This document shows, in pieces, positions 7,785 to 16,659 of a stretch of 61,200 bases of DNA. The notes under the pieces were generated by a model. That model had not been told where the DNA came from. It saw nothing but the letters and a program-made list of their open reading frames with translations, and did not search any database. A program made the translations under genes and the position numbers. Origin of the DNA: Candidatus Stoquefichus sp. GTDB lineage: Bacteria > Bacillota_I > Bacilli_A > Erysipelotrichales > Coprobacillaceae. The stretch lies in NCBI GenBank assembly GCA_021768625.1, contig JAETUM010000010.1:1-61200 (forward strand). Direction: 5' to 3'. Position 1 is the first letter of the stretch. Every line of letters begins with the position of its first letter.

Positions 7785-8650
7785 ATAAATTAACAGTTGT
7801 AAAAGGATTAGATAAATATGAAATAATATTACAAGATTATAAAATGATTTATGGATTAAATTATAATATTAAATTTGATATCTTAAGAACTATTTTAAGA
7901 TTCTATAAAAATAATAAAAGTAGTGAGTATGCTGTTGAAGAAAATAATGTTGCGAGATTGTATATTAATGATAAAGAGGTTAAACCAAAAGATATTTTGG
8001 TATTTCATGTTAATAAACATTATTCAATAATAGATGATTTCAAATTATCTACGAAATCTCTTATATCAAAATATCTAGAAACTTTATTATCTAATGAAAG
8101 TTTCTTTGATACAATTAATACTTTAAATATTTTATTTGAATCATTAAGCCAAGAAATAACTATTGAATCATCAGTTTCAGGTTGTTTTAATACAATGGTA
8201 CCAAAACAATTAATAAAATTACTTACTCCTCAATATTTAGAAAATGATATATCTAAAGATGAATATGATTTATCTTTAGAAGAAATAATATTATTTCAAT
8301 TAAATTTAATTGATTATATAAATAAACATGATAATACAATAAATCATATAATAATATGTATAGAATTACCTAAATTAACAGAAACAATATATTCAAAGAT
8401 AAAAGAAATGAAGAACTGTTATATATTAATTTTTACAGATTTAGAAGATAGTCAAATAGAAGATATTTCTAAATATTATTTATGTGAAAATAAAATATTA
8501 GATTTAGCTGATGAAAATCAAGTGTTTAATTTGATATGTGATAATAATTATAAGTTACTGACATTGAAAGAAGGTAGAGAATATGTGGAGAAATATATAT
8601 TTGAAAAGGAACATGAAAAAGCAAGATTTATAATGGATTTACTAACTTAA
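7781..8650 (+). CDS. csn2: Adaptation protein Csn2 (long form, type II-A)
   Basis: 289 aa. The position (last cas gene, ATGA overlap with cas2, directly before the leader) and the N-terminal beta-rich segment (KLTVVKGLDKYEIILQDYKM, DILRTILRFYKNN) fit Csn2. Family members form ring tetramers that slide on double-stranded DNA ends during spacer acquisition. The length places it with the longer Csn2 variants rather than the ~220-aa S. pyogenes type. No nuclease motif is visible. Its presence assigns the locus to subtype II-A. Similarity is diffuse, so the call rests mainly on context and size. Confidence 0.88.
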   Translation: MNKLTVVKGLDKYEIILQDYKMIYGLNYNIKFDILRTILRFYKNNKSSEYAVEENNVARLYINDKEVKPKDILVFHVNKHYSIIDDFKLSTKSLISKYLETLLSNESFFDTINTLNILFESLSQEITIESSVSGCFNTMVPKQLIKLLTPQYLENDISKDEYDLSLEEIILFQLNLIDYINKHDNTINHIIICIELPKLTETIYSKIKEMKNCYILIFTDLEDSQIEDISKYYLCENKILDLADENQVFNLICDNNYKLLTLKEGREYVEKYIFEKEHEKARFIMDLLT

Positions 8651-8700
8651 TAAATAAAACGATTTGATAATTTTCAAATATATGCTAATATATGTTTGAG
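8651..8700 (+). promoter_or_regulatory. CRISPR leader with leader-anchoring-like motif
   Basis: The AT-rich leader starts directly after csn2. The last seven bases before repeat 1 are GTTTGAG, differing at one base from ATTTGAG, the type II-A leader-anchoring sequence known to direct Cas1-Cas2 integration. This, and the altered final repeat at 9595, place the leader end at 8700 and transcription on the plus strand. Confidence 0.7.
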
Positions 8701-9595
8701 GTTTTGTTACCATATGGATTTTTGCTAGAATAAGACATGCCAATACGGCTTTGATTTTGATAGTGCGTTTTGTTACCATATGGATTTTTGCTAGAATAAG
8801 ACATATAGGGTTATTAATGTTAAATACAGAATGTTTTGTTACCATATGGATTTTTGCTAGAATAAGACCTTCCCATTTTGCATTATTCTCAGCATATTGT
8901 TTTGTTACCATATGGATTTTTGCTAGAATAAGACTATCAGCTTATCTTACAGATGTAGAACTTGGTTTTGTTACCATATGGATTTTTGCTAGAATAAGAC
9001 TTTTTTTCCCTTGACCCCCGGTTGTAATACGTTTTGTTACCATATGGATTTTTGCTAGAATAAGACTGGTTATAGTGTTGCTCCTGGTCTTGATTTGTTT
9101 TGTTACCATATGGATTTTTGCTAGAATAAGACAGATGGAGTTGTCCAAGAATGTACACCGAAGTTTTGTTACCATATGGATTTTTGCTAGAATAAGACTC
9201 ATTAAAAATACACAAACATCAGCATCAAGTTTTGTTACCATATGGATTTTTGCTAGAATAAGACTAACATCTATGTTAATACCGACTAACTATAGTTTTG
9301 TTACCATATGGATTTTTGCTAGAATAAGACCATACAATGGAAAGAAATGGGATGGAATGAGTTTTGTTACCATATGGATTTTTGCTAGAATAAGACATAC
9401 AGTTTATTACAATTCCATTACAAACAGTTTTGTTACCATATGGATTTTTGCTAGAATAAGACTGAGAATCGTTGAAGAGCAACCTAAAATTGAGTTTTGT
9501 TACCATATGGATTTTTGCTAGAATAAGACATAATTGAACAGTAATGTTCTCGGTGAACAGTTTTGTTACCATATGGATTTTTGCTAGAATAAGAT
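8701..9595 (+). CRISPR. CRISPR array, 14 repeats, 13 spacers
   Basis: The 36-nt repeat begins GTTTTGTTACCATATGG and ends GCTAGAATAAGAC. Copies start at 8701, 8767, 8833, 8899, 8965, 9031, 9097, 9163, 9229, 9295, 9361, 9427, 9494 and 9560. All look identical except the last, whose final base is T instead of C, marking the leader-distal end. Spacers are 30 nt except the twelfth (9463-9493), which is 31. All 13 differ from one another. The GTTTT start pairs with the AAAAC end of the tracrRNA anti-repeat, confirming a plus-strand crRNA. Identical repeats and unique spacers suggest a recently active array. Spacer targets cannot be judged without a database search. Confidence 0.99.
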
Positions 9596-10170
9596 AAATC
9601 ATTAGTTAAATAATAAAGTTATTAAAATATATATTATATGCATATTTGGCTGTGTGTTGCTTTTCAATTATATTTATTTTAATGATATTTAAATCTATTA
9701 AGTATCTTTAGTTTTGCTATTTAGAGTATATAGTGGGAAATATGAATAATTCCATTGAATTAAGAAACCAATTTTTATTAGAATTAATATCAAATATATT
9801 TTTCACTTTTTATATTCATTGACATATATAAAAAGTATAGTATTGAGAGTATATTTATTAAAATATATAAAAATATTATTTGAATAGATATGTAAAATAT
9901 GTTATTGAATTGGCTCTTATTTTGCTAGACTAACTTTCTAATGTATTCAATTAGTTCTATTTTCCTGACTAAAATCAATTTGATTTCTAAAGGATATTTT
10001 TTTATTTAGTTTTATTTTTATATTTTTCTTAAAATGTGATATATTTTATGAGTTTGAACTGATAATTATTAAATAGTCGTATAATAAAAAAGATGTATTT
10101 TAAAATTATTGTGTCAAATCATATGAATATTTGATAGAATGTATTTGGACATAAAAAAGGAGTTAAAAGT
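9596..10170. other. 575-bp non-coding stretch between CRISPR array and rho
   Basis: Very AT-rich, no credible gene. It contains a consensus -35 (TTGACA, 9819-9824) with only a poor -10 (TATTGA), and a possible rho promoter (TTGTGT ... TGATAG, about 10110-10140). CTTATTTTGCTAGACTAAC at 9916-9934 resembles the 3' half of the CRISPR repeat and may be a decayed copy or chance. The length is compatible with a long rho leader. Confidence 0.5.
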
Positions 10171-11325
10171 ATGAATACAAATGAAGTAGATCAGTTAACT
10201 GAAACAAAAGATGAGCCAACAGGAAAAGTAGAAAATGGTATTATAGAAGTATTGCCTGACGGTTTTGGTTTTATAAGAAGTGATAATTATTTAACAGGGA
10301 AAGAAGATATCTATGTCTCTGCATCACAAATACGTCGTTTTAATTTAAAAACAGGAGATGCAATTACTGGATATATAAGAGAACCAAAATCAACAGAAAG
10401 ATTTAGAGCATTATTGCGTGTTAAAACAATTAATGATTTAGATTGTTCTATCGCAAAGTATCGTAACCCATTTGAAGACTTAACACCTATTTTTCCAAAT
10501 GAAAGAATAAAATTAAATCATAGCTTATCTATGAGAATTATAGATTTATTATCTCCAATAGGAAAAGGACAAAGAGGGGTTATTGTTTCTCCACCTAAGG
10601 CTGGAAAGACAACATTATTAAAAGATATTGCCATATCTGTCAAAGAAAGTCATCCAGAAATTCATTTGATTATTTTATTAATTGATGAAAGGCCAGAAGA
10701 AGTTACAGATATTAAAGAAGCTATTGGTGGAGAAAATGTAGAAGTCATATATTCAACATTTGATGAATTACCAGAACGTCATAAAAAAGTATCAGAAATG
10801 GTTATTGAGCGTGCAAAATGTTTGGTTGAGTGCGGTAAAGATGTCATGATTTTATTAGATAGTATTACAAGATTAGCAAGAGCATACAATTTAACAACAA
10901 CACCTTCTGGGAGAACATTATCTGGTGGATTAGATCCTAATGCTTTATATATGCCAAAGCGTTTCTTTGGAGCTGCAAGAAATACAAGAGAATGTGGAAG
11001 TTTAACAATACTTGCTACAGCATTAGTGGACACTGGTAGCAAAATAGATGATGTTATTTTTGAAGAATTTAAAGGGACAGGAAATATGGAAGTTGTCTTA
11101 AGTCGTAAACTACAAGAGAGAAGAATATTTCCTGCAATAGATATTTTGAAATCTGGAACACGAAGAGAAGATTTATTATTAACTGAAACAGAGTTAGAGG
11201 CTGTTAATAAGATGAGAAAAGCATTAAATGGTTTAAAGTCTGATCAAGCTGTAGATCAATTACTTTATTTATTTAAGAAAACTCAAAATAATGAAGAATT
11301 AATTCGTCAAATTTTAAAGAAATAA
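10171..11325 (+). CDS. rho: Transcription termination factor Rho
   Basis: 384 aa hexameric RNA helicase. The cold-shock-type primary RNA site is at residues ~20-75 (GIIEVLPDGFGFIRSDNYL). Walker A is GVIVSPPKAGKTTLLKDIA and Walker B VMILLDSITRLARAYN. The Q/R-loop region and the LDPNALYMPKRFFGAARN and TGSKIDDVIFEEFKGTGNME motifs complete the RecA-like motor. The helical Rho_N segment (~45 residues) that precedes the RNA-binding domain in most Rho proteins is missing; only ~20 charged residues are present. The start has AAAAGGAG 8 nt upstream. The gene stands alone, with trigger factor downstream under its own promoter. Confidence 0.97.
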   Translation: MNTNEVDQLTETKDEPTGKVENGIIEVLPDGFGFIRSDNYLTGKEDIYVSASQIRRFNLKTGDAITGYIREPKSTERFRALLRVKTINDLDCSIAKYRNPFEDLTPIFPNERIKLNHSLSMRIIDLLSPIGKGQRGVIVSPPKAGKTTLLKDIAISVKESHPEIHLIILLIDERPEEVTDIKEAIGGENVEVIYSTFDELPERHKKVSEMVIERAKCLVECGKDVMILLDSITRLARAYNLTTTPSGRTLSGGLDPNALYMPKRFFGAARNTRECGSLTILATALVDTGSKIDDVIFEEFKGTGNMEVVLSRKLQERRIFPAIDILKSGTRREDLLLTETELEAVNKMRKALNGLKSDQAVDQLLYLFKKTQNNEELIRQILKK

Positions 11326-11344
11326 GATGATATGATAAGTAAAG

Positions 11345-11374
11345 TTGATTCGTTCAACCTATTTATGGTACAAT
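11345..11374 (+). promoter_or_regulatory. Promoter of the trigger-factor-like gene
   Basis: TTGATT (11345-11350), 18-nt spacer, TACAAT (11369-11374). It lies in the 81-bp gap after rho, with the ribosome site GAAAGGA just before the ATG at 11407. Confidence 0.65.
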
Positions 11375-11406
11375 AGTCTCACGTTGCAAAGAGAAAGGAA
11401 AAAATT

Positions 11407-12360
11407 ATGAGTAAAATAAACAAGCTAGGACAATACAAAGAAATTGAAGTAACAGTTCAAAAACAAAATGTAACTCCTGAAGAAGTTAAACAACAAGTTG
11501 AAGCATTAGTTGCTCAAAATTCAACATTTGTTGAAAAAGATGGAGATACTGTAGAACAAGGAGATATGACAACTATTGATTTTGAAGGTTTCAAAGATGG
11601 AGAACCTTTTGATGGAGGAAAAGCTGATAATTATAAGTTAGAAATTGGTTCAGGACAATTCATTCCAGGATTTGAAGATCAAATGATTGGTATGAAAAAA
11701 GGGGAAACAAAAGATTTAAATTTAACATTCCCAGAAAACTATGGTATGGCTGATTTAGCAGGAGCAGATGTTGTTTTCAAAGTTACAGTTCATAACATAG
11801 AAGTAAAAAAAGAAGCTGAATTAAATGATGAATTTGTAGCATCATTAAATGTACCTGATGTAAAAACAGTTGCTGATTTAAACGAAGCTATGAAAGCAAA
11901 CCTTCAAGCACAATATGATCAAACATATAGAACAAATGTTGAAAATGCTATTTTTGATATCTTACTTAAAAATTGCGATGTAGATGTTGATAAAGAAGAT
12001 ACTGATATTGCTATGGAACAACATATTCAACACATTAGTATGGAATTAGCAAGACAAGGTATGCAGTTAGAACAATATTTACAAATGATGGGTATGAATG
12101 AGGAGGCATTACGTCAACAATTAGAACCTGCTGCTAAACAACAAGCTATATTTGAAGCAATTATTGATGAAATTGTAAAAGTAGAAGAGTTATCAACAAC
12201 AGATGAAGAAGTTGATCAACAAGTTGAAGCTATAGCCCAACAAAATCAAATGACAAAAGAACAAGTTTTAGAAAAAGTAAAAGTAGAAGATTTAAAACGT
12301 GATTTCAATCGTGTAAAAGCAAGTCAATTGATTATTCAAAGTGCTATTATTCATGAATAA
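11407..12360 (+). CDS. tig: Trigger factor lacking the ribosome-binding domain
   Basis: 317 aa against about 430 for normal trigger factor. It begins ([20 protein letters not shown]) where the linker to the PPIase domain usually starts. The FKBP-type domain is intact ([36 protein letters not shown], residues ~45-135), and the alpha-helical SurA-like chaperone arms follow to the end. The N-terminal ~110 residues, which carry the ribosome-docking signature near G-F-R-x-G-K, are absent. Only 81 bp with a promoter and ribosome site separate it from rho, so they were not lost to a missed start or frameshift here. Either it is a free chaperone/PPIase, or another locus supplies the ribosome-binding form. 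Confidence 0.88.
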   Translation: MSKINKLGQYKEIEVTVQKQNVTPEEVKQQVEALVAQNSTFVEKDGDTVEQGDMTTIDFEGFKDGEPFDGGKADNYKLEIGSGQFIPGFEDQMIGMKKGETKDLNLTFPENYGMADLAGADVVFKVTVHNIEVKKEAELNDEFVASLNVPDVKTVADLNEAMKANLQAQYDQTYRTNVENAIFDILLKNCDVDVDKEDTDIAMEQHIQHISMELARQGMQLEQYLQMMGMNEEALRQQLEPAAKQQAIFEAIIDEIVKVEELSTTDEEVDQQVEAIAQQNQMTKEQVLEKVKVEDLKRDFNRVKASQLIIQSAIIHE

Positions 12361-12370
12361 AGATGAAAAG

Positions 12371-12395
12371 TGTGAGAAATATTCTCACATTTTTT
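12371..12395 (+). terminator. Terminator after tig
   Basis: TGTGAG-AAATATT-CTCACA followed by six Ts. Confidence 0.85.
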
Positions 12396-12416
12396 AATAC
12401 AATCAAATAATATTTC

Positions 12417-12446
12417 TTGACATTATTCTTTAAGAATAAGTATAAT
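12417..12446 (+). promoter_or_regulatory. Promoter with palindromic operator in its spacer
   Basis: TTGACA (12417-12422) and TATAAT (12441-12446) are perfect consensus boxes 18 nt apart. The spacer holds TTATTCTT-T-AAGAATAA (12423-12439), a perfect 8-bp inverted repeat. A second dyad, AAGTAT ... ATACTT, spans 12438-12466. A dimeric repressor bound here would block RNA polymerase; autoregulation by the AbrB-type product is plausible. Confidence 0.8.
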
Positions 12447-12480
12447 TAGTATAACAAATCATACTTAAGGAGAAAAAACA

Positions 12481-12684
12481 ATGAATCAACCAAAAGGAAA
12501 ATATGCATGGACAGTAACAATTGGAGAAAAAGGACAATTTGTTATACCAAAACAAGCAAGAGATATTTTTGATATCCACCCAGGCGATACGCTTATCTTA
12601 TTAGCAGATGAAGAAAAAGGAATCGCTATCCCACCTAAAACAATGTTTGCTCATTTAACAGAAGAAATTTTCAAGGAAAAGTAG
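12481..12684 (+). CDS. AbrB/SpoVT-type DNA-binding protein
   Basis: 67 aa. The swapped-hairpin AbrB fold is recognisable in WTVTIGEKGQFVIPKQARDIF and IHPGDTLILLADEEKGIAI. These small dimers act as transition-state regulators or as regulators of a neighbouring gene. AAGGAG precedes the ATG. It is the first gene of a two-gene operon with the glycosyltransferase and lies under a very strong promoter with a palindromic operator, so negative autoregulation is likely. It could also resemble an antitoxin, but no toxin follows. Confidence 0.85.
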   Translation: MNQPKGKYAWTVTIGEKGQFVIPKQARDIFDIHPGDTLILLADEEKGIAIPPKTMFAHLTEEIFKEK

Positions 12685-12693
12685 GTGAATGTT

Positions 12694-13875
12694 ATGAGTC
12701 ATATTATGTTTTTTTGTATTCCTGCACATGGACACTTTAATCCTACTGTTGAAGTTGTTAAAGAACTAGTTAAACGTGGACATTATGTTAAATATTATCT
12801 AACAAGCGAGTTTCAACAAAAAATAGAAGATACACAAGCTGATTTTATTTCAATAGATGATTATATGCCACCAGCACCAGAAGATCTTGATCAAAAAGTA
12901 GGTAAAGATTTTGCTTCATTAATAGAAATGGTTGCCGATACAACACTTTCTTTAGAATCATTTATTAGCAAAGAAATCAAGGAGTTTCATCCTGATTGTA
13001 TTGTTTCAGACTCATTATGCTTTTGGGGTAAATTATTTGCTAAAAAGTATCAAATTCCATTTATTTGCTCTACAACTTCTATTGCTTTTAATCAGTATAC
13101 AGCCCGATTAATGAAACAAGGTTTTAAAGAAATGTTTTTAATGTTAAAAGGAATGCCAAGAATTAATAAAAAGATAAAATTATTAAATCAGCATGATTAT
13201 CATATAGATAACTTTGTTTCTATTATACAAAACGATAATGAAACAAATACAATAGTTTATACATCAAGACAATTTCAACCTATGGTTGAAACATTTTCTG
13301 ATCGCTATCTTTTTGTAGGACCATCTTTAAATAAGTGTCGTTTTTCTTCAAAGAAAAAAGATACACCACTTATTTATATATCATTAGGCACTGTATTAAA
13401 TCAAAATATACCATTTTATAAACAATGCATAGAAGCATTAAAAGATGAAGATTATGATATTGTTATGTCAGTTGGTAAAGATACAGATATATCTCAATTA
13501 GAACCTATACCATCATCTTTTCATATATTCCCACGAGTCAATCAATTAGAAGTTTTATCAAATGCAGATGTTTTTTTAACACATTGTGGAATGAATAGTG
13601 TGAATGAGTCACTTTATTATGGTGTGCCTATGGTATTATTTCCTCAACATTCAGAAGAAAATGCAGTTGCTATATGTGTTGAAAATGTAGAAGCAGGGTT
13701 ACGATTAAAGAAGCCACAATCTTCTCATATCAAAAAAGCAATCAATGATGTTATCATAAATAAGTCTTATAAGAAAAATGCAGAAAAAATGAGTTATGAC
13801 TTTCAACAGTATCAAGCAGATAAGATGGCATCTGATTTTATTGAAAAAATAATTCAAGAATCTAAAAAAATATGA
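12694..13875 (+). CDS. MGT-family (GT1) glycosyltransferase
   Basis: 393 aa, GT-B fold, UDP-sugar-dependent, probably cytosolic. The N-terminal acceptor lobe starts HIMFFCIPAHGHFNPTVEVV, the usual HGHxNP signature of macrolide-type transferases. The C-terminal donor lobe has ISLGTVLNQN and VFLTHCGMNSVNESLYYGVP (THCG-N-S-E signature), then FPQHSEENAVA. Such enzymes glycosylate macrolides, flavonoids or other small hydrophobic molecules, often as detoxification. The ATG at 12694 follows AGGTGA; a GTG at 12685 directly after the abrB stop has no room for a ribosome site. It is co-transcribed with the AbrB-like gene. Confidence 0.9.
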   Translation: MSHIMFFCIPAHGHFNPTVEVVKELVKRGHYVKYYLTSEFQQKIEDTQADFISIDDYMPPAPEDLDQKVGKDFASLIEMVADTTLSLESFISKEIKEFHPDCIVSDSLCFWGKLFAKKYQIPFICSTTSIAFNQYTARLMKQGFKEMFLMLKGMPRINKKIKLLNQHDYHIDNFVSIIQNDNETNTIVYTSRQFQPMVETFSDRYLFVGPSLNKCRFSSKKKDTPLIYISLGTVLNQNIPFYKQCIEALKDEDYDIVMSVGKDTDISQLEPIPSSFHIFPRVNQLEVLSNADVFLTHCGMNSVNESLYYGVPMVLFPQHSEENAVAICVENVEAGLRLKKPQSSHIKKAINDVIINKSYKKNAEKMSYDFQQYQADKMASDFIEKIIQESKKI

Positions 13876-14000
13876 TTTTTTTAATAATATAATTCATTAT
13901 GAGTGTACAAAAGACTGTTAATCTCAAATTAAAGATGGTATAATAGTATTAATGGATATGTGAGGAATATAAAGCAGTTGCTTTGGTGGAGGAAATTAAT

Positions 14001-15677
14001 ATGAGTCTTGAAAATCAAAATATATCAGTTGACCAATTGTGTCATGTTATAGATTTGTTGAATCCAACTATTGATGATTATATTTATCTTTGTGATTTTC
14101 AACATGACTTTTTTTATATTTCACCTCATGCTACTGAAAGATTCTCAATGACAAAGAATTGTTTTTATGGATTTGATGAAGGTCTTGAAGAATTTGTTTG
14201 GTCTGAAGATTTACCAGCTCTTCGTCAAGAAATACAAGATATTATTGTGAATAAAGAACGTACAAATCATAATATGGAATATAGATGGAGAGATCAACAA
14301 GGACAACCTGTATGGATTAATTGTAGGGGTGTTATTGTAAGAGATGATTCAAATCCTTTATATATGATTGGATGTATTAATGAAATAGGTGAAAAACAAA
14401 AGGCTGATAATATTAGTGGATTATTAGGTGAATCAAGTTTAAAAGACTATATTGATCGATTATCATCATATAAAAGTCATGTTTATTTATTACGTTTAGG
14501 AATTGATGACTTTGGTGCTATTAATGAAAAATATGGTGTTGAATATGGAAATACAATTATTAAGAAAACTGCTGAATGTATAGCAAGATGTTTATATGCT
14601 AATCAAAAATTATATAGGATGATAGGTGATGAATTTATTGTGGTTGATCCATCATCAAAGAATATAGAAGATATTATTGGATTATATAAAGGTATTAGAC
14701 AAACAATTGATTATTTTGTTGAAGAAAATCATTATAAGGCTATTTATACAATATCAGGTGGTATATTCTGTGTTGAAAATATTAATGATTATATTTATTC
14801 TGATATTATGAAATATACAGAGTTTGCTCTTAATGAAGCAAAGATGAAGGGTAAGAATACATACTACATTTTTAATGATAATGATTATCAAAGATTTTTA
14901 AAGAGAAGAAAACTGACTCAAGCTTTAAGAAAATCAATTAATCAAAATTTTGATCGTTTTGGAGTGTATTTGCAACCTTTATTTTATCCAGATAGTAATG
15001 AATTGTTTGGAGCAGAAGCATTGATGCGATTTGATACAGATGAATTTGGAGCTATAGCACCTAAAGAATTTATACCAATATTAGAAGAAACTGGATTAAT
15101 TATTCCAGCTGGAAGATGGATTATTCATCAATCACTTTTAATGTGTAAAGAAATTCAAAAATCTATACCTCATTTTAAAATAAGTATCAATATATCGCAT
15201 ATACAAGTTACAAAGAGTGATCTGCTTTCTGAACTTTTATTAGCAATAGATGAATATCAAGTTGATCCATCAACAGTTATTGTTGAATTGACAGAAAGTG
15301 GAATTTTGGAATTAGATAAGAATATTAATAAAGTTTGGACACAGTTGAGTGAAAAAGGTGTTAAATTAGCATTAGATGATTTTGGAACAGGATATTCTAA
15401 TTTCCATTATCTCAATGATTTAAAGCCAGATATTATTAAAATTGATCGTTCATTTACATCAAAAGCTGTTCAAAGTGAATATGATTATAAGTTGCTTTCA
15501 TTATTAAGTCATATGGTTCACCATTTGAATCTTAAAATATGTATTGAAGGTATTGAAATAGAAGAAGAACGTGAAATCATAAAAACTTTAGCACCTGATT
15601 ATTTCCAAGGATTCTATTTTGGAAGACCAAGTGCATATCAACAATTTGTTGATATGTTTGTAAAACGAGAAAATTAA
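14001..15677 (+). CDS. PAS-GGDEF-EAL cyclic-di-GMP phosphodiesterase
   Basis: 558 aa, no transmembrane segment, so a cytosolic sensor. A PAS-like region (~30-135) ends with the PAC-type WRDQQGQPVWINCRG. The GGDEF domain (~150-290) is degenerate: the signature reads MIGDEF, so it may bind GTP but probably does not make c-di-GMP. The EAL domain (~305-550) is complete: EALMRF, INISHIQ, ELTESG, LDDFGTGYS, IKIDRSF, EGIE and YFQGFYFG. Net activity should be c-di-GMP hydrolysis. The start at 14001 has GGAGG 8 nt upstream; the frame is open from 13983 through TTG and GTG codons. It is followed by a terminator and a diguanylate cyclase gene, forming an opposing pair. Confidence 0.92.
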   Translation: MSLENQNISVDQLCHVIDLLNPTIDDYIYLCDFQHDFFYISPHATERFSMTKNCFYGFDEGLEEFVWSEDLPALRQEIQDIIVNKERTNHNMEYRWRDQQGQPVWINCRGVIVRDDSNPLYMIGCINEIGEKQKADNISGLLGESSLKDYIDRLSSYKSHVYLLRLGIDDFGAINEKYGVEYGNTIIKKTAECIARCLYANQKLYRMIGDEFIVVDPSSKNIEDIIGLYKGIRQTIDYFVEENHYKAIYTISGGIFCVENINDYIYSDIMKYTEFALNEAKMKGKNTYYIFNDNDYQRFLKRRKLTQALRKSINQNFDRFGVYLQPLFYPDSNELFGAEALMRFDTDEFGAIAPKEFIPILEETGLIIPAGRWIIHQSLLMCKEIQKSIPHFKISINISHIQVTKSDLLSELLLAIDEYQVDPSTVIVELTESGILELDKNINKVWTQLSEKGVKLALDDFGTGYSNFHYLNDLKPDIIKIDRSFTSKAVQSEYDYKLLSLLSHMVHHLNLKICIEGIEIEEEREIIKTLAPDYFQGFYFGRPSAYQQFVDMFVKREN

Positions 15678-15681
15678 AAAA

Positions 15682-15712
15682 GATAAGTGAACAAAAACTT
15701 ATCGTTTTTGTT
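15682..15712 (+). terminator. Terminator after the EAL gene
   Basis: GATAAGT ... ACTTATC (15682-15703) followed by GTTTTTG. Confidence 0.75.
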
Positions 15713-15753
15713 ATAAGAATATGAAATATAGATATATGATGGAGAAATGAAAT

Positions 15754-16590
15754 ATGAGAAGAGATGAAATTGTTTCTTTAGCAAAGCATTTAAGTGTAAT
15801 ATTTGATATTGTAAGAATTGTGGATGTAAGAAGCATGGATCAATATCTTTATACAGATGAAGGTACATTTAAAAAAGAATCTTATTCTTGTTATGGAATA
15901 TGGAAAAAGACAAATAGGTGCGATAATTGTATAGCAACAAAAGCATTAGTTCAAAAAACAAAGATTTCAAAGTTTGAGTTTGTTGATAATGACATATACT
16001 ATGTAATAGCAATGTATATTGAGATTGATGATGTACCACTTGTTTTAGAAACAGTTTTACATGTTACATATGAGATTTCATTTGACGCTTATGGTCAAAA
16101 TGAATTAGTCCAATCTATTTTAAATACAAATAAAAAGATTTATGAAGATGCATTAACTGGAGCTTATAATAGGCATTTCTATGAAGATCAACTTATTGGA
16201 CTTTATGATGACTTTTCTATGGTTGTTGTTGATGCAGATGAATTTAAAATGATTAATGATACTTATGGACATGAAGCGGGAGATATGGCTTTACGTGCAA
16301 TTGTTCAAACGATTCAGTCATTTATACGAAGCAATGATATTGTTATTCGTTATGGTGGTGATGAATTTGTCATTGTGTTTAGAAATATCCCTAAAGATGT
16401 CTTTGCTCTTAAATTAGAAAAGATTAGAATGGCAATTAGTGAGATAGTTGTTGAAAAATATCCATCTATGCATATAACTGTAAGTATGGGTGGAATTAGT
16501 GAAGCTGGAAAAGTAGAAGATTTATTTAATAAAGCAGATCATTTACTTTATCAAGCAAAAAAAGAAAAGAATAAAGTCATTATTCAATAG
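15754..16590 (+). CDS. GGDEF diguanylate cyclase with Cys-containing sensor domain
   Basis: 278 aa, soluble. The C-terminal GGDEF domain (~125-278) is intact, with RYGGDEFVIVF and an RxxD inhibitory site (RSND) five residues before it. It should make c-di-GMP with product inhibition. The N-terminal ~115 residues form a small PAS-like domain with three closely spaced cysteines (CYGIWKKTNRCDNC, ~48-61). These could bind metal or a cluster, or respond to thiol state. GGAG precedes the ATG. It sits next to the EAL phosphodiesterase, so the two genes probably set local c-di-GMP levels. The signal is unknown. Confidence 0.9.
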   Translation: MRRDEIVSLAKHLSVIFDIVRIVDVRSMDQYLYTDEGTFKKESYSCYGIWKKTNRCDNCIATKALVQKTKISKFEFVDNDIYYVIAMYIEIDDVPLVLETVLHVTYEISFDAYGQNELVQSILNTNKKIYEDALTGAYNRHFYEDQLIGLYDDFSMVVVDADEFKMINDTYGHEAGDMALRAIVQTIQSFIRSNDIVIRYGGDEFVIVFRNIPKDVFALKLEKIRMAISEIVVEKYPSMHITVSMGGISEAGKVEDLFNKADHLLYQAKKEKNKVIIQ

Positions 16591-16599
16591 CGTAAAACT

Positions 16600-16629
16600 A
16601 TTAACAAGATTTCTTGTTAATGGTTTTTT
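16600..16629 (+). terminator. Terminator after the GGDEF gene
   Basis: ATTAACAAGA paired with TCTTGTTAAT, then GGTTTTTT. Confidence 0.85.
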
Positions 16630-16659
16630 ATCTTAAAAATGTAAAGAGTGGTGATAATA

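Noticed and set aside
8642-9602. Several overlapping frames on both strands encoding repeated peptides such as FVTIWIFARI or LILAKIHMVTK
   Set aside because: They are produced by the 66-nt period of the CRISPR array (divisible by three) and have no ribosome sites; not genes.
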